Of a DNA stretch of 64,000 nucleotides, positions 51,769 to 59,061 are shown in pieces. Source of the DNA: Gammaproteobacteria bacterium (lineage in GTDB: Bacteria > Pseudomonadota > Gammaproteobacteria > Steroidobacterales > Steroidobacteraceae); NCBI GenBank assembly GCA_025358295.1, contig JANYJY010000029.1, positions 1-64,000 of the forward strand. The letters run 5' to 3'. Positions within the stretch are counted from its first letter, which is position 1. Every line of letters starts with the position of its first letter. Both the position numbers and the translations under genes were made by a program. The notes below the pieces were generated by a model that saw only the letters and a program-made list of their open reading frames with translations, was not told where the DNA came from and did not search any database.

Positions 51769-52365
51769 GTGACTCGCAACACGGGCGGCGCTTTTGGGCC
51801 CGATTATTTCAAAAAATATTATTTCAATGCGGCGACCCGAGTTACCACGAGCGCCGAAATGCGCGGCCGCGCGCGCTTGATCGCGGCGCTTCTGCAGCAC
51901 GCCAACGTACCGGTGCGCAGCATCCTCGATGCCGGCTGCGGCATCGGTCTTATGCGCAAGCCTTTTGCGGAGGTCCTGCCTCGCGCCCGCTACGCGGGAT
52001 TGGAGGCCAGCGACTATCTATGCAAACGATATGGATGGCTCAAGGGATCGGTGGTGGACTTCGCGCCGCGCTCGAGCGCCGATCTGGTGGTTTGTTACGA
52101 CGTACTGCAATATCTTGAGGACCGTGCAGCGGCCCGCGCCATCGTCAATTTCGCCAAGCTCAGCCACGGCGCCCTGTATGTGTCCGCGCTGACTCGCGAG
52201 GATTGGCGGGCGAATTGCGACCAATCGCGCACTGATCGTTCGGTGCACCTACGCCCCGGCGACTGGTATCGACGGCGCTTGCGCAGGCACTTCAATTATC
52301 TGGGATTCGGTGTCTGGCTGCGCAAGGACGCGACCGCGATACTCTGGGATTTGGAACGGCCTTAA
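51769..52365 (+). CDS. Class I SAM-dependent methyltransferase
   Basis: The 198-residue product has the SAM-binding motif I as LDAGCGIGLMRKPF, the acidic end of strand 2 in GLEASDY, and motif IV-like DLVVCYDVLQYLED. The N-terminus FGPDYFKKYYF resembles small methyltransferases of unknown substrate. The start is a GTG four bases after glmS, so it is probably co-transcribed. It is cytoplasmic. The substrate cannot be told. Confidence 0.8.
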   Translation: MTRNTGGAFGPDYFKKYYFNAATRVTTSAEMRGRARLIAALLQHANVPVRSILDAGCGIGLMRKPFAEVLPRARYAGLEASDYLCKRYGWLKGSVVDFAPRSSADLVVCYDVLQYLEDRAAARAIVNFAKLSHGALYVSALTREDWRANCDQSRTDRSVHLRPGDWYRRRLRRHFNYLGFGVWLRKDATAILWDLERP

Positions 52366-52389
52366 TTGCGGCGAACGGCTCCGTTGCAG

Positions 52390-53814
52390 CTATAGATTGT
52401 CCAGCATCCAGCTCACCATGGCCGCATGCACGGGCTCACCGGCTCCATAATCCGCGCGAGGGCTATTGACCAAGGACACGAGCACATAGGTTTTCCCCTT
52501 GTTCGTCGTCACGTAGCCGGCCACCCCGCTGACACCGTCGATGTGGCCTGTCTTCAACCGCACCGCGCCCGCAGGACTGGATTTCATGCGTGAGCGCAAC
52601 GTGCCGTCGACGCCGGCCAGCGGCAGTGAGGCGAGAAATTCGGGAGCGTAGGGGCCGCGATAAGCGGCGCTCAGCGCTTGGGCCATCTGCAATGCCGAAA
52701 TCGCAGTGCTGCGCGACAGACCCGAGCCGTTGTCGATCTCTACGCCTTGAAAATCGAGGCCCCGCTCGCGGCTCCAATCGGCAATCGCCGCGACGCCCTT
52801 CTCGAGCGTCGCAGGACCGCCGGAGCGCTCTTTGCCCATGGTCAACAACAGATGCCGCGCCATTAGATTGCTGCTGAATTTGTTAGTCAAGCGAACGATT
52901 TCGCCCAAGCTCAAAGAATCAAACGTCAGCAGCGGCTGTGCATCTGGGGGCGTCGCCTCGATGCGCAGCTTGCCGGTAAGATCTCCGCCCGACTCACGCC
53001 AGAGCTCGACGAAAGTCCCGAAAGCGTACGTGGCCGGCTGCAGCAAGACGCGGGTAAAGCTACGCTCGGCGCAATGCGGCGAGAGGGCGCCGGTGAATTC
53101 GACCCGATCCCAACTCGCCGACGCGACTTTGAAATCGACCCGGCCGGCGGCGCCGCCGCAGCGGCCGGCGGCGAAGCGCACGCGATTCACAATCGATAGA
53201 TTCGCGGGCGCCGGCGAAGCGACGATGTCGATGCGGTGCGCTTCGGCGACTGGAAGCACGCGGAATTCGATGGATTGAAAATTCACCATCAGCGCATCCG
53301 GCACCACATTGTAGGAACGATTCGGCCGGCCATCGAATTCCCCTGGATCTTCCGGCGGCAAGGAGAACGCAGTGTTGTCGATGACCACATCTCCGTGAAC
53401 GGCGCGCAGGCCTTTGGCTCGCAAGGCTCGAACAAAGCTCCACCATCGATCGAGGGTCATGTAGGGATCACCGCCGCCCTGCAGAATCAGGTCTCCGTCG
53501 AGTACGCCGTCATTGAGCACGCCGCGCACCCAGGCCTGCGTACGCCACGTATAGGCGGGTCCGAGGAGATCCAGAGCCGCGAACGTCGTGACTACCTTGA
53601 TCGTGGAGGCGGGACTGCGCGGCGTATCCGGATTCTGTCCCAACACCACCCGCCCGGAGTCCGGGTCGACGACGACGATGCTGACCGAATTTCCCGGCAG
53701 GCGCTGTGCCGCCATGATCTGCGTCACGGGTGCCGGGACCGAACCGGTGCTCGACCAGGCGCGGGGTGCGGCAACACAAAGCAAGGCGAGCGCGATTCGT
53801 ACCAACGGGTTCAC
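52390..53814 (-). CDS. dacB: D-alanyl-D-alanine carboxypeptidase/endopeptidase (PBP4 type)
   Basis: This periplasmic class C low-molecular-weight penicillin-binding protein trims and opens peptidoglycan cross-links. The 474-residue product has a signal peptide (about residues 1-25) starting at the GTG at 53814. The active-site Ser70 lies in STIK, the SxN motif is SSN near residue 316, and the KTG motif is in RLKTGHIDGVSG near the C-terminus. The large insertion between the first two motifs is typical of PBP4. It is 29 bases downstream of the MATE gene, on the same strand. Confidence 0.93.
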   Translation of the reverse strand: MNPLVRIALALLCVAAPRAWSSTGSVPAPVTQIMAAQRLPGNSVSIVVVDPDSGRVVLGQNPDTPRSPASTIKVVTTFAALDLLGPAYTWRTQAWVRGVLNDGVLDGDLILQGGGDPYMTLDRWWSFVRALRAKGLRAVHGDVVIDNTAFSLPPEDPGEFDGRPNRSYNVVPDALMVNFQSIEFRVLPVAEAHRIDIVASPAPANLSIVNRVRFAAGRCGGAAGRVDFKVASASWDRVEFTGALSPHCAERSFTRVLLQPATYAFGTFVELWRESGGDLTGKLRIEATPPDAQPLLTFDSLSLGEIVRLTNKFSSNLMARHLLLTMGKERSGGPATLEKGVAAIADWSRERGLDFQGVEIDNGSGLSRSTAISALQMAQALSAAYRGPYAPEFLASLPLAGVDGTLRSRMKSSPAGAVRLKTGHIDGVSGVAGYVTTNKGKTYVLVSLVNSPRADYGAGEPVHAAMVSWMLDNL

Positions 53815-53843
53815 TTTACACGCTCCGCAAGACAGTAAACTTC

Positions 53844-55268
53844 TCAGGTAAGGGGCAACGCGATGCGCTGCCAGGCGCCGGACCACCAGCGAAGAAACAG
53901 CATCAATCCGAGGCAACACACATAGGTCAAGGCAGCAAACCAGCCGCCGGTCGCGCCCAAGCCGAACTGCGGCAGCCAGCCCACCCAGCCGTTGCCGGGC
54001 GCAAACGTCAGACTATGCGCAAGCGGCACGAACAGCAGCCAGGATAGCGCAATTACCATGATGGCCGGAAGGCGCACATCGCCGGCGCCGCGCAGACATG
54101 CGCTGCTGCTGATGTTGAAGCCGTCGAACAGTTGATATCCGGCAGCGATCCAAAGCAGTTCGCAGGAACGCGCCACCACGCTCGACGACATGGGGTCCGC
54201 GCTATTGGCGAAGAACGGCATCACCCAGGGGCCCGCGGCGGCAAGCAGGGCGCCGATGGCGGCCATGTAGAGCACCGAGATCAAGATGATTCCATTGCCG
54301 ACCTTGAATGCCCAGTCGCGACGGTGCGCACCGATGGCCTGCCCGACCAGCGTGGTTCCCGCCATGGCGATTCCCACCGCCGGCATGTAGCAAAACGATG
54401 TCAGCATCATGACGATTTGTGTAGCAGCGCCGTCGACGGTGCCGAGCCGTACCTGCATCAACTGAAACAGCGCGAAACCAAGGATATCTGCTGCAATAAG
54501 CAGCCCCATTGGAAACCCGAGATTGATCTGACGCAGCAACGCCCGCAGATGCAGGCGCGTAGTGAGATGCGATCTATACTGCTTGCGCGTCGTTCCCGCG
54601 AGGAACGTCGCAGCCGACGCGAGGACACCGAAGAGTTGCGCGACGTCGGTCGCCCACCCGGAGCCGGCGATGCCCATGCCGAAATCGAACATGAAGACCT
54701 GGTTGAGCACGGCATTCGCCACCGCAACGCCGACCGTCACCCACAGAGTGACCATCGGTCGCCCAACACCATTGAAGAATCCGAGAAAGGACCACAGGGC
54801 AATGCCGAGCGGGCCGCCCAGCATGCGTGGAAACCAGTATTCGAGCGCAAGCCCCAGAGTGTCGTCCGGAATACCGAAGGGCGCGAAAATCGTCCGGCCC
54901 GCCAAAGCCAGCAACACAAATATGGGCACCGTGAAAAGGGAAACCCAAATGGCCGTCCAGGTCGCCTGTGATGCGCGCGCAAATCGACGGCCGCCATAGG
55001 CTTGCGCCACTGAAGTCTGCACTGCTAGACCGACGCCGCCGAATAGCAGCACGCATACCAGAATAGGCCAATAAACCGCGCCGATCGCCGATGTCGCGGC
55101 CGGCGACAATCGTCCGATGAACCAAGTGTCGGTGGCATTCAGCACAGCCTGCACCGCGCTGTTCAGCATGAAGGGAAAAGCCAGCGCGACCACGGCGTAG
55201 TAGTCAAGCCGCAGCCTGCCGCTCAAAATCGCCGCCTGTCCGGGCAATAGTTTTATAGATTCGTCCAT
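53844..55268 (-). CDS. MATE family multidrug/cation efflux transporter
   Basis: The 474-residue membrane protein has 12 predicted helices in two related halves. It shows the MATE patterns: AFPFMLNSAVQAVLNATDTWFIG at the start, GGVGLAVQTSVAQAYGGRR, and a second-half PAVGIAMAGTTLVGQAIGAHRRD. It probably exchanges H+ or Na+ for drugs or cations. The start is the ATG at 55268, only 18 bases from the divergent gene at 55287, so promoter elements must lie inside coding sequence. The frame ends cleanly before dacB. Confidence 0.9.
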   Translation of the reverse strand: MDESIKLLPGQAAILSGRLRLDYYAVVALAFPFMLNSAVQAVLNATDTWFIGRLSPAATSAIGAVYWPILVCVLLFGGVGLAVQTSVAQAYGGRRFARASQATWTAIWVSLFTVPIFVLLALAGRTIFAPFGIPDDTLGLALEYWFPRMLGGPLGIALWSFLGFFNGVGRPMVTLWVTVGVAVANAVLNQVFMFDFGMGIAGSGWATDVAQLFGVLASAATFLAGTTRKQYRSHLTTRLHLRALLRQINLGFPMGLLIAADILGFALFQLMQVRLGTVDGAATQIVMMLTSFCYMPAVGIAMAGTTLVGQAIGAHRRDWAFKVGNGIILISVLYMAAIGALLAAAGPWVMPFFANSADPMSSSVVARSCELLWIAAGYQLFDGFNISSSACLRGAGDVRLPAIMVIALSWLLFVPLAHSLTFAPGNGWVGWLPQFGLGATGGWFAALTYVCCLGLMLFLRWWSGAWQRIALPLT

Positions 55269-55286
55269 CCCGCGTAGGATGAACTC

Positions 55287-55697
55287 ATGAAACCAAACAT
55301 GCGACGGAATTTCCCGGGATCGTTCCGCGCCTGCGACCTTGGCGGAGACTCGTGGCGGCTGACTTGCACCGAACCCAAGCCCATCGATGTGCTGGTGAGC
55401 GGAGCGGAATCTCGGACCGTGGATGTGCTTGGGTTGTCATCCATCGCCGATCTCGGCATGGAGTGGGGCGTAAATGCAGTGGTGATGACCATGACCGTAG
55501 CCGGACTGCCGAACACGGTGTTGGCGCGCAGCGTGATCGTGCACGAGCCGCTGCCGCAGCTCTATGACACACTGCCGTTGGCCGGCCTGGACGAGAAGAC
55601 CCGGCGGTTCTGGCGCAAGGTTTTTCGTCTTGTGCGCCTGCCCGGGGGACGCTTTCTGCTCGGTGTCATGGCTCGCCGCAGCCGCGGTGGAAGGTGA
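55287..55697 (+). CDS. Hypothetical protein
   Basis: The 136-residue soluble product starts MKPNMRRNFPGSF, with an AGGA ribosome site about seven bases before the ATG. It has a central beta-rich part (CDLGGDSWRLTC, GVNAVVMTMTVAG) and a basic C-terminal tail ending SRGGR. No signal peptide or membrane segment is seen, and no family is recognised. It diverges from the MATE gene. The following gap (55698-55858) contains no other feature that I can support. Confidence 0.55.
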   Translation: MKPNMRRNFPGSFRACDLGGDSWRLTCTEPKPIDVLVSGAESRTVDVLGLSSIADLGMEWGVNAVVMTMTVAGLPNTVLARSVIVHEPLPQLYDTLPLAGLDEKTRRFWRKVFRLVRLPGGRFLLGVMARRSRGGR

Positions 55698-55858
55698 ATT
55701 CGCGATCTGCGTCACAAGAATCGGCTGATATTGTCATGCTTCTAGGGAAAACCCCGAAAACGTTACGTTGAACTGCGACACTCGTCAAAGCCGAGTCGGC
55801 AGGTTTCCAGCACATTAATCCGTGATTCCAAATTTTCGAATACGCATGGACGGCAGTA

Positions 55859-58117
55859 GTGCTGGAACTAAAATCTGAAGCCATCGAGCGTCCGACCGTA
55901 GATGCCTCGTTTGATCCCTACGGTCGTTTGCTTCGCATGCTCATGCCCAGCTTACGTGCAGTGGTCGTGCACGACGGATTCTCCAACTTAGTATGGTCCT
56001 CTGACGAGTTGGATCTCGTCGAGGATCCGGACATCATCAAAGACGCCATCGCAAATGCGCTGGCGGATTCCGCCGAATTTGCGGGTGTCGTGCGCACTCT
56101 CGACGCGGACCACGCGGTGTACTCCTTCGCCATCCGCGGCGAACACATTGAACTGCTCGGCGTGGTCAGCCTGATCACCCGTCTAACCGGCAAGCAGACC
56201 GAAGCACGGCCGCTGCGGACCGTGCGTCAATTGGTGCAGCCCGCCTTGGAGTGTCTGCGGCGCGAACTGACTCTGCGTTCCAAGTTGGGCTCACGCGAGC
56301 GCGATCTGGACGTGCGCGAGCGCGATCTCGATCTCATGTTGGAGATTTCTTCGCACCAGTCCGCCGCCGCAAGCGATACCGACGAATTCGGACTCATCAT
56401 GAAGACCGGGCTGGAGCGAATGGGATGCGCGCTGGCCGCGTTATGGGTACCCGATAAGAACATCGCCATGTCCTTGACGCGCAGCGGCCAGCCGATGTCA
56501 GCGGAGTCTTTGCAGCGCGCGCAACATCATCTGATGGCGTGGATGCAGCTGCAGCAGCGCACCATCGTGGTCAATCACATTTCCAAGGTGGCGAGCGACA
56601 TCGCGGCGCCCTACAAGATCTTGGCCTGCCCGGTGCGGCACCCCTCGGAGCGCGTCATGGGCGTGCTGGCGATGTTCAATCCCCCGAGCGCGCCGGACTT
56701 CGACCTGCATCAGACGCGCATCGCCGAGGTGCTGGCGAAGCGGGCGACGAGCATAATTCAGGCGCAGTACGATTCCAGCACAGGCTTAATGACCCGGCAG
56801 GCGTTCGAGCGCCAGGCAGCGGCACTGTTCGGGTCAACGACGTCCACGGATTCGCACGTCATTCTCTACCTCGACATCGACCGCCTGCATGTCATCAACG
56901 AAACCTTCGGCATGCATGTGGGCGATGACGTAATCGTCAATGTCGCCGAATGTATGGCAAAATCTCTGCCCGCTGGTGCACTGTCGGCTCGTATATCGGG
57001 CGACCGGCTGGCCGCGCTGATCCCGAACTGCAGCATGGATGCAGCCGCGATCATCGCTGAGAGAATTCGCGCCGCCGCCGCCGCTATTGCGCCTCGTGCC
57101 GGCCAGGGTTCATTTGAGGTTTCCGTCTGTATCGGGGTCGCACCCATCGGCCGCTCCGACAATCCACTCGCGCATGCGCTGGCGACGGCTGAGATTGCCT
57201 GCAAAGCGGCCAAGGATCGCGGCAGGAATCGCGTCGAAATGTTTCAGGATTCGGATCAAAGCATTATTCGGCGTCACACCGACATCTTGGTCATCGGCAA
57301 ACTGCGCGATGCGTTGGGAACCGACAGTTTCCGTCTGGATGCTCAACCCATTCTGCCGCTGCGCGGCAACTACGGCCGTCCACGTTTTGAATTGCTGATC
57401 CGCATGTTGGGTGATCGCGGTGAAATCATCCCGCCGGGAAAATTCCTCTCCGCAGCGGAGCGATACCAGCTCATGCCCACGATTGACCGCTGGGTCGTGC
57501 ACCGCGCTTGTGAGCTGCTGGGCGAACACAGCGCGTCGGTCGGCGAGGACATCGCCCGATTCGCCATCAATCTCTCCGGGCAGTCCCTGCAGGACGAGTC
57601 CTTTTTGCAGTACGTCATCGATGAGATCCGAAACAGCGGTCTCTCGCCCGGTGTCCTGTGCTTTGAATTGACCGAAACCGCGACCATCGGCAACTTGGCC
57701 AAGGCGCAACAGTTCATGCGCAAATTGCAGGATCTCGGCTGTCAGTTCGCGCTCGACGATTTCGGCACGGGCGTCAGTTCGTTGGCTTACCTCAAGGATC
57801 TTTCAGTCAACTATCTGAAGATCGACGGCACCTTCGTCCGCGACGCAATCATCAACGCGCGTTCGGAATCAATGATCAAGGCAATTGCGCAACTGGCGAA
57901 GGTCATGTGCATGGAGACGATCGCGGAATACGTGGAGACCGACCTGCTCCGTGCCAGAATGGCAGACCTGGGCGTCGACTACGGCCAGGGCTTTGCGATG
58001 GGCAAGGCGCAGCCGCTTGAGGAGCTGCTGAAAGTCCTGGAAATTTACGAAGCCACCGTCAGTGACTGGGCCGACGCACCGCAATCGATACCGGAAGAAA
58101 TACCGAGCCGCCACTAG
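55859..58117 (+). CDS. GAF-GGDEF-EAL protein, degenerate GGDEF
   Basis: The 752-residue soluble product has an N-terminal region of unknown fold, a GAF-like domain (about residues 165-300), a GGDEF domain (about 300-465) and an EAL domain (about 480-735). The GGDEF active-site motif reads SGDRL, so cyclase activity is unlikely. In the EAL domain the first motif is ELLIR instead of EALLR, but the catalytic Glu, the INLS Asn, ELTE, DDFGTG, YLKIDG and the late Glu and Gln are all present, so c-di-GMP phosphodiesterase activity is possible. The start is a GTG. It is 99 bases upstream of csrA on the same strand. Confidence 0.88.
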   Translation: MLELKSEAIERPTVDASFDPYGRLLRMLMPSLRAVVVHDGFSNLVWSSDELDLVEDPDIIKDAIANALADSAEFAGVVRTLDADHAVYSFAIRGEHIELLGVVSLITRLTGKQTEARPLRTVRQLVQPALECLRRELTLRSKLGSRERDLDVRERDLDLMLEISSHQSAAASDTDEFGLIMKTGLERMGCALAALWVPDKNIAMSLTRSGQPMSAESLQRAQHHLMAWMQLQQRTIVVNHISKVASDIAAPYKILACPVRHPSERVMGVLAMFNPPSAPDFDLHQTRIAEVLAKRATSIIQAQYDSSTGLMTRQAFERQAAALFGSTTSTDSHVILYLDIDRLHVINETFGMHVGDDVIVNVAECMAKSLPAGALSARISGDRLAALIPNCSMDAAAIIAERIRAAAAAIAPRAGQGSFEVSVCIGVAPIGRSDNPLAHALATAEIACKAAKDRGRNRVEMFQDSDQSIIRRHTDILVIGKLRDALGTDSFRLDAQPILPLRGNYGRPRFELLIRMLGDRGEIIPPGKFLSAAERYQLMPTIDRWVVHRACELLGEHSASVGEDIARFAINLSGQSLQDESFLQYVIDEIRNSGLSPGVLCFELTETATIGNLAKAQQFMRKLQDLGCQFALDDFGTGVSSLAYLKDLSVNYLKIDGTFVRDAIINARSESMIKAIAQLAKVMCMETIAEYVETDLLRARMADLGVDYGQGFAMGKAQPLEELLKVLEIYEATVSDWADAPQSIPEEIPSRH

Positions 58118-58216
58118 AGTCAGCGCAGTCCTACACGGACTCACAGACAATCGCTCATAGGAGTGCGCCGAGTCGCGTGAGTAAATCGGTGCTTACATAA
58201 GCCGGAGGCTATAATA

Positions 58217-58396
58217 ATGCTGATACTTACGCGCCGCACCGGTGAGAGCCTGCGGATTGGCGATGATATTGAAGTGACCGTCATGGCGGTCAGCGGCTTG
58301 CAGGTGCGCATCGGCATCAAGGCACCTCGTAACGTCGTCGTCGACCGCGAGGAAATCGCGGACCGCAAGCAAAAAGAGAGCGGCTTCAAGCCCTAA
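58217..58396 (+). CDS. csrA: Carbon storage regulator CsrA
   Basis: This 59-residue product is a small RNA-binding regulator that blocks or stabilises mRNAs by binding GGA motifs. It starts [22 protein letters not shown] and has the core [18 protein letters not shown], including the RNA-contacting Leu4, Arg6 and Arg44 positions. A strong GGAGG lies at 58204-58208, eight bases before the ATG. Usual neighbours such as alaS or a serine tRNA are absent; a GGDEF-EAL gene precedes it. Confidence 0.97.
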   Translation: MLILTRRTGESLRIGDDIEVTVMAVSGLQVRIGIKAPRNVVVDREEIADRKQKESGFKP

Positions 58397-58515
58397 CCCA
58401 TCTCCGCCGATTTCGCAAGAACTCCGTGCAAAGCGGATGTTGAATCGTGCGCCTCTTGTAATCCGGGCCAGCTTTGGGCACACAATAGCGAACGGGATCA
58501 ATCAAGAAAACCAAC

Positions 58516-58557
58516 GAAGGAAAAGTGTTGCGGCGCTGAGCTTGCAGCGCGCAACTC
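58516..58557 (+). promoter_or_regulatory. Shine-Dalgarno with a hairpin between it and the start codon
   Basis: GAAGGA (58516-58521) is the only ribosome site near the ATG at 58558 but lies 36 bases away. Between them, 58527-58555 folds into an 11-base-pair stem (GTTGC plus GCGCTG against CAGCGCGCAAC, with one bulged G) and a 6-base loop. When the stem forms, five bases remain before it and two after it, giving the normal spacing of about seven. This matches the known phage T4 gene 38 type of structured spacer. Confidence 0.6.
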
Positions 58558-59061
58558 ATGACTACTTCAACGCACGCCCCAGAACTGCTTGTTCAGACTT
58601 GGTTCAACACCGATCGGCCGCTCCTGCTATCCGGTCTGCGTGGACGGGTGGTGGTGCTGGCTGCATTCCAGGTGCTCTGCCCCGTCTCAGTGAGCGGCGC
58701 GGCGCCGCAGGCGCAAAGAATTTTTGAGACTTTCGAGCCGGATGACGTGGCTGTGATTGGTTTGCACGCCACGTTCGAGCATCATGATGCCTTCAACGCG
58801 GCGATGCTCAGGGCCTTCATCAAGGAATATCGACTGAAATTTCCAATCGCACTCGATCAGCCGAATGCGGCGAGTCCGATTCCGCACACCATGGAGCGCT
58901 ACAAAATGCGCGGCACTCCCACGCTTGTTTTAATCGATAGGCAGGGATTCGTGCGCAAACATGCTTTTGGATTGGTTGACGATCTGCGCATCGGAGCCGA
59001 GATCGGCGCGCTGACGCAGGAGTCCGATGCCGCGTCGTTGACTCGAAGTTCGGCGGCCTAG
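58558..59061 (+). CDS. Redoxin-family protein with a single active-site Cys
   Basis: The 167-residue product has the TlpA/peroxiredoxin-like fold: GRVVVLAAFQVLCPVSVSG, then DDVAVIGLHATFEHHDAF and MRGTPTLVLIDRQGFVRKHAFG. Relatives known to me have a CPGC pair at the first block, whereas here only the first Cys remains (CPVS), so disulfide exchange within the motif is not possible. It is cytoplasmic, since no signal is present. Its stop codon overlaps the stop of the convergent gene in a shared CTAG. Translation start is discussed under the leader hairpin. Confidence 0.78.
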   Translation: MTTSTHAPELLVQTWFNTDRPLLLSGLRGRVVVLAAFQVLCPVSVSGAAPQAQRIFETFEPDDVAVIGLHATFEHHDAFNAAMLRAFIKEYRLKFPIALDQPNAASPIPHTMERYKMRGTPTLVLIDRQGFVRKHAFGLVDDLRIGAEIGALTQESDAASLTRSSAA

